Origin: Henckelia pumila | Lineage: Eukaryota > Streptophyta > Magnoliopsida > Lamiales > Gesneriaceae | DNA: 64,000 nt | Assembly (NCBI RefSeq): GCF_033568475.1 | Contig: NW_027331831.1 | Coordinates: 3,410,001-3,474,000, forward strand | Direction: 5' to 3' | Shown here: positions 11,999 through 23,906 of the stretch, piece after piece | Layout of the letters: the number at the start of each line of letters is the position of its first letter | Position numbering within the stretch: the first letter of the stretch is position 1 | Notes under the pieces: generated by a model | The model's database searches: none | What the model was told of the DNA's origin: nothing | Seen by the model: only the letters and a program-made list of their open reading frames with translations | Made by a program: the position numbers and the translations under genes

Positions 11999-12764
11999 AT
12001 TTCAAGTTACTTTTGAAAAATCACAAAATTATCTGCATGCACTAAAAAAAAAAAAAAATTATTGAAATAATTTTATAGTTTTAAAGATTACACGTCTCTA
12101 AATACGCTTAAATATAACAATTTTTTTGCTAGATATGTTGAAGCAAATTAAGACGATGTCGTGTGTATGGTGAGACAAAACAATGAGTCAACGTAAGAGA
12201 GGGCAATGTTGCCCTGAAAAGAGTGTGCATGGGACAACTAGCCCACCGTGGCTGAGCCAGGAAGCAACCATGTGAACAGTTTGCGAACGTAGGACCATGT
12301 TTTTGAGCAGATCAAGCCTTTGAATTTCCTATTTTCCCTTTCTCTTTTTTTTTTTTTTTTTATGTGAAAAGTCATATATGGACTTGCTCTACTTTAACAA
12401 CGATATTATTGACGGGATCAACCCGGTAGCATTGAACTCGTTGCACACCAAGGTCTTCTTGGGTCGCTACTTCTGTTCTCTTGTAGGCTTGCAGACATTT
12501 CAATTTTCGACAAAATATATATTTTAAATTTCAGGATCATTTTTTTGATACGTTTTGTTTGAGAAAATTAATTTTAGTATGATTCGACGAAAATATTCAA
12601 AAATTAAATTTTAGTGTATCAAGAGTAAATTTGGCAATTTAACTGACTAAAACTCATAATTAGACATAATTAGTCTGGTTAAAAAAAAACTATCTTGGAT
12701 ATGATATTGATCTATAACAATACATTGGGTATTATAAATAAAAATAAAATATGAAGAACACTCC

Positions 12765-13025
12765 TCCTTAAATAAATTCATAGAAAAATGGTGACTATGT
12801 TATAAAACTGAGACGTGCTGTGGCAACCCAACAAATCCCGCGATTCAATACTCCGTATAATCACGAGAATATCAATTTCGTTGGGAAAAAAAATGAAAAA
12901 TATCATTTAAGACCTTGAAAACAATCTTTCAATTCGAACCCCTAGATCGCATCTCTTGTTTTGTCCCCATTCCTCATAATAAATAAATGTTTTCGGAACC
13001 ACTGAATTCTTGGTTATTTTACTTC
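12765..13025 (+). repeat. Diverged dispersed repeat, copy 2
   Basis: This is the partner of 9235-9475 and carries the same CACGAGAATATCAATTTC core. The preceding CTCCTTAAA and CCAACAAATCCCG blocks lie in the same order. Confidence 0.55.
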
Positions 13026-14523
13026 TCTCCCCTCAGAATTCGATCTAGTTATTTACTACATATATATATTTATGTACCACTTGTGCAAAAAAATTTATGA
13101 CATCAATGAATTTTGTAAATCTGGCATGAAATTTATTACATGCGCCCATCTCTTCTTTCCAGGGACATGAATATTTTAGGTTTATTAACATAGGAATTAT
13201 ATATGTATCCAATCAAAAAATGAAACTAAATTGAGATTTGGATCTAACTGCCAGTTGATTTGACAATAAATAATGATAGCTGGCACCATACCAACTACGA
13301 AGCCAGCGTTTAGTAATTCCACCACTAATTACGTACTCCAATCTATTTTATATTCTAGAGTGGAGAGTCTTTGCGTGATGGCATGTTTGATGAACTTGTA
13401 TAATCTCAACAAATTCTTGACTAAGAAATAATATTTTCATTCATTTTTTTTTGGTTCGAATACTAAGTTCGATTTATTTCTTTTATATGAAATGATTGTG
13501 TGACATATATTTGTTAATTGGATTGTATTATAATTTATATACAATCATCCTTAAATTGCATCCACTATCTTTACACTAGGATACAATATCAAACAAGCTT
13601 GTGGGAAAATTCACATCACTTGTATAAATTTTAATTTTTGTCATTTTGTTAGTCTATTCATAAATATGGTAATATATTGATTTTATTTTCTTTTTAATTT
13701 TCGTCATTTCACTCGATTGTTGACGTTGCATCGCACATATCACTAATATCTATTATCACGACATATTTTCACTACAATGGGAAAAAAAACTAGTGTCAGG
13801 AAAAGTGCATCGGAAATACGTGCTATGAATCACAAGTATTTCGGTCTTTCAAAAAAAAAAAAAAAAAAGAAATACGTGTGATTCATAGGATAAAAATATA
13901 ATTTTTGAAAAAGGCAAACTACACGGAAGAAATTAAAAAAAAAATTGTTATGGTTGTTGAATTTATTTTCTCCATTCTAATCATAGAGTTTTTGGTTACG
14001 TACCCACTTACGAATGGTCAGGTTAACTACGATTTCTTAAAAAAAAAAATTAAAAAAAAATCAACTATGAATTGAAATCTTACCATTGACTTCAATTTTA
14101 CACTGGGTTTTCAAATGTATGGCCAAAATTACTACACGAATCTGTAGTAAATCCCTGTATTCGAGTAATTAATTGTTTCAATGTAACATGATTAGTACAT
14201 CATACTTTTTAAATTAGGAAAAATTACAATCACATGTAGATACACTATACTTTTGAAATGATAAACTATTTAAAATTAAAATTTAAATAAGTTTATGTAA
14301 GTACGAAAATAATATAAAACTATACGTGCAAACTTCAATATACATATAAAATTACTCCAAATTTATTTATCAACAGGACCGAAGAACGAGCCAAGTTATT
14401 TAAATACAAACACTCTTAATTAATACAGAACAAAGATCATTAAACACAGATGGAAGGCACAAGTTTAATTATATAATAATAATAATTATATAGTGAAGAT
14501 TAATTATTTGATAATTTCGCCAC
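13026..14523. other. Spacer downstream of the MYB gene
   Basis: No gene or clear repeat is seen. The last 100-150 bases before 14524 probably include the MYB 3' UTR, but I cannot place a polyadenylation site. Confidence 0.5.
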
Positions 14524-15441
14524 CTAAAGAAGCTGCAAATAGTCTTCGTAGACTTGGTCCAACATATACGCATCACTTGAAGCATCCGATTGAGGCAGCG
14601 GCAGAACGCAATAGCCACCCAGAAAATCGTCGTCGCCGCCGCCGCAAACTCCATAGTCACCAACTTCCGGCCAAGCCATCGGCACGAAAGACGCCTCCGG
14701 CTTCCTGCCACTTCCCTCCGCCGCCGGCTCGGCGCCATCGCTGCTCGAAAACCCACTCAACAAGCTGTCGAGGCTGTCAGTCCTGGAGAAACCCGGAGAA
14801 ATCCTAATGGCTTTGGGCAAGTATACTTTGGTCTTCTGAATTTTCTCTGCATCATCAACTTTGTCATCGGCTTCGGCCCTCTCAACCCTCTTCGGCTTTT
14901 TCTGTTTCTTGGCCACTGTCGGCGCGGAGGCGGCGGCGGATTTCTTGAGTTTAGGTGGCTTGGGCAAGTCCTTGTGCGGCTTAGGGTGGATGCCGGCATT
15001 GTTGAGTTTCTTAAGAAGATAAGTGTTCCAGTAGTTCTTGATCTCATTGTCCGTTCGACCTGGCAATCTTCCGGCGATTAGGGACCATCGGTTTCCCAAA
15101 AGTCCGTGCAGCCTGACGATCAAATCCTCCTCATCTTGGCTGATGTTGCCTCTCTTAATCCCCGGCCGCAGATAGTTCATCCACCTCAATCTGCAGCTCT
15201 TCCCACATCTCAGCAAACCTACATGTGCAAGTACTTGGCAATCGATCAAGATATCCAGAGCAGATAAAAAAATAAAAAAAAAAAAACCCAGAGAAAATTA
15301 AAAGGTACCAGCTTTCTTAGGGAGAGATCTCCATTGGCCTTCACCATTTTCTTGGATGAAATTAGTGAGCAGAGTATCTTCCTTGGTAGACCAAGGACCT
15401 CTCCTCAAGCCAACTTTTGCACAGCAAGGGGATCTTCCCAT
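14524..15441 (-). CDS. R2R3-MYB transcription factor, flavonoid-type
   Basis: Two exons: 15309-15441 (start [15 protein letters not shown]) and 14524-15218, with a 90-base GT-AG intron. The product is 275 residues. R2 has Trp at 17, 37 and 57; R3 has Ile 70, Trp 89 and Trp 108. Residues 76-95 fit the bHLH-contact motif DLx2Rx3Lx6Lx3R exactly, so the protein can probably join MYB-bHLH-WD40 complexes. The repeats resemble the MYB5/MYBPA1/TT2 type that controls proanthocyanidin and related flavonoid genes; this assignment is inferred from the DNA-binding domain only. The C-terminal half is Lys/Pro-rich, then acidic, and ends in a Tyr/Leu-rich tail with no subgroup motif I can name. The second intron usual in R3 is absent: the frame runs through it unbroken. 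A start at 15249 is excluded because it lies in the intron. Confidence 0.9.
15042..15062 (-). promoter_or_regulatory. Candidate miR858 target site in the MYB mRNA
   Basis: The R3 codons for GRTDNEI are the known miR858 target region in flavonoid MYBs. From memory of miR858a, this stretch pairs with about four mismatches, mostly transition-type. The pairing is plausible but partly forced, because the motif is conserved for coding reasons. Confidence 0.4.
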
Positions 15442-15641
15442 TTCTTTCGCCTCAGTTAATTAAAGAAGTATGTGTATTGTATTGTATTAAAGGTATAGGA
15501 ACACACGAGTTAAAAAAGAATAATAATTAGGCAAAGGCAAGGCGACCAACGAAAGGCCTTTCTCTCTCACACAGCAGCAGTAGCAGCCACAGAGAGAGAG
15601 ATTAGGCAGAGGTCACGAATAATGATGAAGGCTTTGTGTTC

Positions 15642-15649
15642 CTTTATAG
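15642..15649 (-). promoter_or_regulatory. TATA box of the MYB gene
   Basis: CTATAAAG on the minus strand lies about 200 bases before the start codon. A CT-rich leader (CTCTCTCTCTGTGG near 15587-15600) lies just downstream, as is common in plant 5' UTRs. An ATTGG box sits just upstream, near 15653. Confidence 0.55.
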
Positions 15650-15659
15650 GCCACCAATA

Positions 15660-17224
15660 ATTGAATATATAGAAATGATGGCCAGACCCCTAAATATTGT
15701 AATTTCATTATTATTATTATAATAATAATAGACCCAATAACGCACGATGGACATCAATTGGGGTTATATTATTATAATCACAAATATTTTGCATTCACTT
15801 GCTCCAACAAACTTCCGAATACACGGCGGCTATTGTACCAACGCGTAGCGGGGGTTCACTCCAAGCTAAAAAACGATTTATTTTTTTGTTTATTTCATCT
15901 CGTTTTCATTGTTTTTTTTTTTTTTTTTTTTCCAAATACCAAATTCCTCGAATGTTCTGGGGAACTTTTTTATTTTTGCATGTTTCTTACTTTCTTTCAC
16001 TTCAATCCAATTTCCAGATAGAGTGAGTTTATCAACACTTTAGTAGATCATGGCAAACTTTATATTGTGAATTGTCTACTTTGTTCATGATTTGTATATA
16101 TTTAAAAAAGTTAGTGAAAAATAAGTGAAGATGTTTTTTTTAAAAGGAAATTATTATGATTCAAAACTGAATAGTCAGTGAAAAAGAGTTTCTTTAAAAC
16201 TTTAACACTACAATTATCATTATAATATTATTATAAATATCGTTACTATAAATATGTTGTAATATTTATTGTCAATAATCAACTTTATCTAATTAATTTG
16301 TATATATTTCAAAAGATTTTTTTTTTGTTGAGATTATAGACTTGTTCTTTAACTCAATCTCAAAAACTAGCTAATTCAAGGAATAACATGATCCCAATAT
16401 AAATATATGTGATGGTTTTTATTCCTACTTCAATCCTATGTTCATATATGAAACTCTCAAGAAGTTTATATCATTTGAGTTCATATATGAAAATCTCATA
16501 AATTTTATCCGTCGATGTGAACATCTTAACACATCTCCCACGCTTAGAAATGAACATTTTGATTTTTTGAGCGTATATCATATTAACGGAAGGTCTGAGC
16601 TCTGATATCATGATAATATTATGAACTTAGGAACGGAGAAAAACCCAACCTCAAAAAGTAACTCAAAAAAATTATTGTCAAATTCCATATATAACATGAT
16701 CAAAGACTGTATCAAACAATATAAGACATCTATACAATTTTTGTAAAATAAATTATTAAGATAAAATCAAAATAATGTAAAATAACTCTACGAGTCCAAA
16801 CTGGAAAAATCTATAAAAATTTTAAAAAAATAAAAAAAAATCTGAAAAAATTGTAGTACACTATGTCTACATATTAATTAATATACATATTATATAAAAT
16901 TATGAAACATGGGAAAAGTTTTTATTGTGAATTGTCAAATTTGTTCTTAATTTTTATGTATTTCTAAAGTACATTAGTATTTAACAGTATTTTCCTTAAT
17001 AAATAGCTGTGTGTAAACCCGTGAAATACGATCTAACTGTATAAAATTATTTATCTGCTTTATTTGTTTAAATTAATTATCGGTTACATCAACAAAAAAT
17101 AAATATAAATCTTATATTATTATATTAAAAAACATCTAATTAATTAACTAACTTTCAATTAATTGTTGAAACTTGATTTGAAATTACTATTATATTCTAA
17201 CATCATTTTCAATAAAAACCAAAA
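15660..17224. other. MYB upstream region and AT-rich spacer
   Basis: It contains an ATT/ATA microsatellite at about 15707-15731 and a T-run at about 15910-15931. No gene was found. Confidence 0.55.
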
Positions 17225-17482
17225 TTATTAGGTAAATTAGTCATTTCATATGGTTTTCTCTTTGTTAGCCATTATATATTTTGTTTTTACTAAAATGATG
17301 TTCATTTTGTGTCATTTGATGTTTTTTATATTTACAAAAATGTCACCAACTTTCTAAAATTGATAAATCTGTTTAGGAAAACGCTATATTTTTTGCATGT
17401 TTTAAATTTACAATTTTTTTCTTTTTTTTCATTAAAAAAACAGACTGTTTGAACACGTAATGCGTGCAGCGAAATTTTAGTT
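17225..17482 (+). mobile_element. Helitron-like non-autonomous repeat, copy 1 (diverged)
   Basis: It aligns in the same orientation with 21205-21462 through shared phrases: TTCATATGGT/TTCATATAGT, ACCAAAATGA-type, TTTACAAAAATGTCA/TTTACAAAATTGTCA. Both close with a short palindrome-like AATGCGTGC end. That end resembles the 3' hairpin of plant Helitrons, but the CTAGT terminus is degraded. Class assignment is tentative. Confidence 0.4.
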
Positions 17483-20079
17483 TTTAGGTTAATTAAAATC
17501 TTCTTATTTAGTATATATATAATGCGGTATTTTAGAAAATTACAGAAATGTGCATCACTATTTTAAAATATGCGCATATGAAGTGAAGAATAAATCAAAT
17601 CAAACTCATGAGATGAATCTTAAAACAATTTTAATGAAACGATTGAATCATTGCAGATTTTTGAAAAGCCAAAAAATTCAAATGAAAGGACATGATCGAT
17701 AATAAAGCAACAAATGATCTAAAATAGTGGTGATGAAAAGATATGATTGAAAAAATAAGATACAAGATAATGATATTAAAGAAATCACGATAACAAAACA
17801 TTACAGTCGAAATTGTACATAGAAACTTACAAGAAGTATCGGAAATTTAAAAATCATAGGGTGAGAAATTATTGTATTTGGAGGTGATTTCATGCAAATT
17901 TTACCATTTATTCCAAAAGCAACCATTCATGAAATGATTAACACGAGTTTAATAAAATTGTATTGTACCAATTATAGATCCATCATTTTTTTTTGAAAAC
18001 ATGTGAGCAAGATATGAATCGAGGTGGCTATAAAGATATGATTAAATTACTTTGTTTTCGAAGACCATTAACGTATATGAGTACAAATTTAGTTTATATA
18101 TATATATATATATATGTATTCCATATGCTATCATTAGGAAATTTGTGGTGTACGTATATTTCTGTGGCTTGAAATTTAACACAAAAATATCAATGTATAC
18201 ATGGAGAGAGTAGTAATAAATGAAGTAAAGTATCTATTAATAAAACTAGTTATATGGATGCTACTTCTCACAATTTTGTTTTGGTTTGAAAACACCTAAA
18301 ATATTGCAAATAAAATTATTTCGTATTTGTGTCGATTTTTCTATTTTTACTATGTTGTTAAATTATGTTTTGGCTGATAGCATTATGATATATGTAACAG
18401 AAATTCTTTTTTAGCCATCGACAAATACAAAAACGTAAATCAGAAGAGCATGTACTTCAGCTGAAACATTAAGTGAGTGTAATTACATAATCAAATACGC
18501 TTACACGATAATGTCTCCTACGTTCAACATACATAATTTTTTTTTAAATATAGAAAATCTAAAAATAAAGAAAATGTATTTTTGCTCTATGCGTTTAGCT
18601 TTTTTGGGATTTTAATCCTCAATGTAGCAAATTACAGCTTCAGTTCGCCAATTTTTTTATTTTTTTGGAATTTTAATCTTTTTTTCGATTTGACAAAACC
18701 TAGACCGTTGTGTTGTCGCACCAGCAATATGAATGAAAAATATTTGAAATTTTCAAAAATAAAAAATACATAATTAAAACTAAAATTTGATAAAATAGTA
18801 AATCAAAATCGTAAAAGAATCAATAATACAATTGCCAAAAATTGAATTTTCAGTAAAAAAATATTATTTTAATTTATCTTTAATATACCCAACCACTTTG
18901 GTTGCATTTACTTGGATGGAGGCAGAATGACTCACGGGCAAGGGCAAGCCCATAATTTGATTCCGTAAATCGGATCTAACATTTTTTTTTTTGAATTGCA
19001 TTAGTTAATATTGTGGACACTTGGTGTGTCCACAACACCACATAGCTTGGGAAAGTATTTATTACACCCTATACTCAACAAATAATAAATTCACGACTTG
19101 TGATATATTTTTATTGAGTGGCAAAATAATTTAGAGAGCGTTTCCCCTATCCAGAGAGAGTAATAATTTGAGAAAGAAAAGCAAAAAAGAATCATAGTAC
19201 CATCAGTACCTTTTGGAATGAAGTTGCTTTGAAATAAGCAAAATATGGTGGATAAAAAAACTTTATGTCCTTCTGTGTGGAAAGATATAACCATTTTTTC
19301 CCATATATTTATTAATTTTTTTATATCATTGCTCGAGCCGAAAGCTGATGAAACACTCTTAAAAATTAAAACTTGAAAACATGTCTATATGGTATAAAAA
19401 ATTAACTAAATCAGTATATTTCATAGAATAACATTTTCTTTACATCGATAAGTTAAAGGAACATCCATATGCAAAAGTATATAAAATGACATCAGTAGCT
19501 AAGACAATACAACTTCATTAGACCGTAAACTGATCTTCTCGTCTTTTTCAAGTTCTTCATCGTTTTTATTTAGAAAATAAATGTAAGGTGTAAGTATTTG
19601 AGAAAACAATCGGCAAGTAACATATGGGATTTTCGAAAAGAGCATTACAAAACATAAACATAATAGAAATTAAAGTATGTCTTTCTTGCACATCATTTCA
19701 TCAACTAGACGTAATCATGTAAGCACCGAAAATCCTTTTATTTTCTCATACATTGTTTCTCTACATGTTAGTTGTTACTTACTTCTGTGAAGGACATACG
19801 GTTCACTCATCAAATAAGGGTAAAAAAATTCAGAAAAGAGATTTCTCGTTGTATCAAGGTCATATCAACGATCCTACAATATCAAGGTCATACTATCATT
19901 TAGAATTCGATTAATAACAGAATTTGGAGAGCACATTTTTCATTCCGGAAACACATATCGAACGAAGGCATGATCAACATAAATAAGACATGTTTAATCG
20001 ATTTAAGACTGAAATATAAAGTTTTAAACCAAAGAGCCCACTTCCAAGTACGTACGAATGACACGAGGATAAAACTTAA
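17483..20079. other. Gene-free AT-rich spacer
   Basis: A (TA)n tract lies at about 18092-18114. Short frames are present but none resembles a protein. I see no RNA gene. Confidence 0.55.
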
Positions 20080-20402
20080 GGAGTGTTTGCAAAATATTAT
20101 GCTTTTGTAGAAGTGATTAAATTTATAGATTATAAAAAAGTTAAGAAAAATCAAAAGTTGGGTTTGAAAACAAATGTGAAAATCTAAAAATCAAAGTTGG
20201 ATAGTGTTTGATAAATAAGTGATTAGAGTAATTTTAACATTGACATTTTTATTTGAATAACTTTTGAAGAATCATAATCGACTAGCTTTTGGATTTCAAT
20301 TAAGTTAAACATAAGCTAACACATAATTTGGGTTTAAAAAACACACAAAAGTGATTTTTAAGCCAAAATCTAATAATCGTTTTTTAGTGATTGCAAACAC
20401 TC
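20080..20402 (+). mobile_element. MITE with GAGTGTTTGCAA terminal repeats, copy 1
   Basis: The ends GGAGTGTTTGCAA and TTGCAAACACTC are perfect inverted repeats over 12 bases, and ACTTAA flanks both sides as a possible short target duplication. The body matches the element at 48808-49147 in reverse orientation (shared GCTTTTGGATTTCAATTAAG, TGTTTGATAAATAAGTGATT). No transposase gene is present. The superfamily (hAT or PIF/Harbinger) cannot be fixed. Confidence 0.75.
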
Positions 20403-21079
20403 ACTTAATTAGTTGCGATAATGCAGCTTAGAATGACTTGTTCCGTTTCGCGTAAAATGTTACTTCGAGCATAATTTTAATTTGCAAAGTTTCTTAATGC
20501 ACTCGTGTGTGCCTGTTCGTCCCAATCCGTTGTATTTATAGGTCTCGAAATCCAAATTTGTAACTCCCAAATCAAAGTCTCATTGTTGTGAAGATTATAC
20601 AGATAATGACCATTAATCTAGCCTTAATAGAGCATACAGGAGGCACTGCCTCAACTCAAATTCAAGAGTTGAGATTTATCAATACATATGTGGTCTATAA
20701 TTTTTTCGGTGGTCCTCATAAATATTGATAAATCTTTATCCTTAAAAATATCATTGAGATAGTGTCCGTAAAGGTAGGACGAAATTATCCGTCGAGATAT
20801 TAATCTAGCCATAATGACCGTCGTGATAATTTGAAACCGAAAATTCGCTTGATTTCATGCCAACATAAAGATAATACTCTAATGTTGAATCTAATTGTCC
20901 AAAATTGATTTGGATAAGTGTAGTCTATAGAAATATATGAACCTACATAAACAAATTGAGATTTGACCGTTAGATGTTGAGCAATTGTATCACGCATGTG
21001 CTAGTATCTCATCTATCCAAAAGTTCATTTCTTTATTTTATGGCTGACATGATCTTCATACATACTATTCAAATTTTAA
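20403..21079. other. Spacer, no gene seen
   Basis: An ATTAATCTAGCC phrase occurs at about 20612 and again at about 20798, and AACTCAAATTCAAGAGTT near 20652 is a small palindrome. Nothing suggests coding. Confidence 0.5.
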
Positions 21080-21462
21080 TCTCTCTCTCTTACTATAGTA
21101 AAGTTACTTCAATTAAATGATTTTAAATTAAGTGATGAAACTTCAAATGAATTTACAATCATATCACAATTTAATTTTAAACAAAACTAAAATGACTCCA
21201 CAAATTATTCATTTCATATAGTCTCTCTTTTTTAGTCATTTAGTGTTTTGTTTTACCAAAATGAAACTCATTTTGTACCCTATGATATTTATTTATTTAC
21301 AAAATTGTCATTAATCTTTGTAAAATTGATATATTTACTGCACTTTGATGACTATTTGTTTACAAAATTGTACAAGTTGTGCATTTTTAAATTTTAATAT
21401 TGATTTTTATTTTTTTTAAAAAAAAAGGATTGTACAAGCATGCAATGCGTGCGATATAGTAC
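21080..21462 (+). mobile_element. Helitron-like non-autonomous repeat, copy 2
   Basis: The 5' side starts TCTCTCTCTTACTATAGTAAAG, close to the TC-start consensus of plant Helitrons (TCTCTACTATTATATAAAAG type). The 3' side ends with GCATGCAATGCGTGC, a hairpin-like end, followed by ATAGT. It aligns with 17225-17482. It is degraded and has no Rep/helicase gene. Confidence 0.42.
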
Positions 21463-22079
21463 TTTATAATGTCATATTAAATAGTAAAACCTGAATGAAA
21501 ATTACAATTATAACATCATTTATACATGTAATATAATATAGTTATAAGGTTAAAGAGTTAGAATACCCAACTTATTTATATGTATCTAAAATTACAATAT
21601 CTTCACTACTTTTAAATTTTTAATTTAATAATTATTATTTTACATTTATCTAAACATTTGATTCATCACGTGAAATTAACGCAAAAATTAATCAACACAT
21701 AAATATGTAGACACACACGTCACATATACAAGACACTAGTTTGAATTATAGCTGAGATAATTTTGTCGTCTTCACCTTTAAAATTTTCTCAATGGTAAAA
21801 GATTTGTTAGAAAACTCCATTTAGACAACTGGTGCATCAGACTCGGAAGGTTCTTTCGAGCTTTGTTAGTTCAAATGAAATATTCGTATATTCCATTTTG
21901 TCACTCTCAACTATTTCTCCTGCTCACTTAATTTTTTTTATTATTATTGTTGTTGTTATTATTAACATATCGCTGTAATCTCTGTTTATTATTGATTGTA
22001 TACTTTGTATGATATTTGCCTTTTCCAATTATACTTTCTATCAGTTTATTGCATTGCAGGCGTACTAAATTAAATATAA
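21463..22079. other. Spacer, no gene seen
   Basis: AT-rich, with a short ATT/GTT repeat near 21940-21962. No coding signal was found. Confidence 0.5.
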
Positions 22080-22633
22080 GGTGTACGAATTTTTTTTTTT
22101 TGTTAAAATCGAAAAAGTCGTAAATCTAAATTGAATAAACCAAATACTTATTGTAAATATAATTCTAAATGGAGCAGAAAATGGATTTTGAGAACATGGA
22201 TACATATGTTAAAACCAAACTTTATATAGTTTGATTTCGGATAATATATGTCAAAATTGAATTGCCGGAAAAACATAAATTTTATTAGATTAATAATTTT
22301 GTTTATATTTTTATTTAATAAATTATAGTTTATGAAATGATATTTAGTGAATTAATAAATATTTTATAATTTTTAGTGTATTTTTTGTTTAATTTATTTA
22401 GACATTATATTTAATACTAAAAAAATATCTAAACTGATAATATGTTACTATATTTTAAAAAATCTTTTTGTTATTTTAAACTATCAAAACCGAATAAATC
22501 GAATCGAAATAACCGCCTCGATTTAGTGAAAAACCGAATCAAAAGAAATGATTTGGATAGTGGATTATATATTTCTAAAATAAAAAATCGAAATAAATTA
22601 CATAATTCGAACCGACCGATGAACACTCTTAAT
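22080..22633. repeat. Dispersed AACCGA-rich repeat
   Basis: Phrases such as AACCGAATAAATCGAATCG and TTCGAACCGACCGATGAACA at the right end are typical of a common, anciently amplified repeat in dicot spacers. No second full copy lies in this window, so the call rests on recognition of the style. Confidence 0.4.
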
Positions 22634-23906
22634 CAAATTGCATAACTTCACTGTCGTGTTTATTTTTATCAACACATTAGTAATTTGTTAGAATCTCAAT
22701 CCCCAACCAACTCCTAAAATTTCCTGTACGAGGCGAACATTTCATACAAACTAGTTTATTGCCGGAGGTACAATAACAGATTTTGGATCGATGAAATAAG
22801 AAGAAATTTCTCACAAGGTCGAAATGAGTACGTACTGTACGTGCCCCTGCATTCCCTACCTCTTGACTCAATCTGTAACGATACAACCAAACCGACAAAA
22901 TAGGCAAAAACTAATAATCAAGAAACATCGTCGGTCCCCAAATTTTTGGACTCGATTTGAAAAAGGCCCACTCCCGCATATTAATTGTTACGATCGAGAT
23001 GCTAATTGATTCAATCATGCATTCACCGATCCGGGGGGAGATGTATCATCTTCATAGGCAAGTAAGAGAGACTCCATGACTTAGTTTATAACGAGTTCGG
23101 TTCGGTTGGGTTCGATTAGTGATTTATTTAAGTCGTGCGAATATATATATAATAGATACTTCATCCTCCCAAATGTGAAATTCTTTTTGCTGTGCGGAAA
23201 AATCAATTCATGACAACGGAGATTGAAATAATTTGTCTCTTTCTGTACTAAAGAATTAGTGATGGAGGCATGTCCCAACATGTGCAACCAATAAATGCAA
23301 TTATGGCATGCAGCGCTTGATATAGTAGTTAACGGTGAGAGACACAGCGGAGCTGTAAAAAAGGCAGACCCACACAAAGGACAATCAATTTGACACCAAT
23401 GAAAGAAATAACAGCAAGATTTGCAAGACCCCATGTGTATACGTACCTCTACCCAATTTCAAGGAACACAAATATTTCACATCATTTGTTTCCATTGACA
23501 CATCATCTCATTAACCCCACCACACCACTCCACTCGGACCACTCCACACATAAAGATGCTTTTGTGTGAGTAATGTGAATGAAATGGTAACTTTCTGAAA
23601 GAAGAGAGTTTTAACCGGAGAAAAATCATCTACCCCAAGAATTTATACATTTGATTTGGTCATCAAAAGCCAGGAAAAGAATAGAAAAAAGAAACCAAGC
23701 CACTTGGTTGAGTTGTGGCCGGTCGTATACAAACTCAATTGCCATTGCCTCTCGGGGCATCATCATCTAATTTAATTTACTACACTTTTGACCTATAAAG
23801 AATATACTTTTAAAACAAACACCGACTCTCCTCGGTTCTCAATCTACAGTGTGACTCAAATTTCATGGTCCATGTTTTCCGATGGTGCATTCTGCGGTAT
23901 AACGTC
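22634..23906. other. Spacer downstream of the WD40 gene
   Basis: No convincing gene is present. A 117-codon minus-strand frame at 23081-23434 is discussed among the rejected items. The part nearest 23907 is likely 3' UTR. Confidence 0.5.

Noticed and set aside
14590-15081. 163-codon plus-strand frame
   Set aside because: It is antisense to the MYB second exon and carries no features of its own.
23081-23434. Cys-rich 117-codon minus-strand frame (MGSCKSCCYFFHWCQ start)
   Set aside because: No domain, splice context or regular Cys spacing supports a gene. The region reads as spacer downstream of the WD40 gene.
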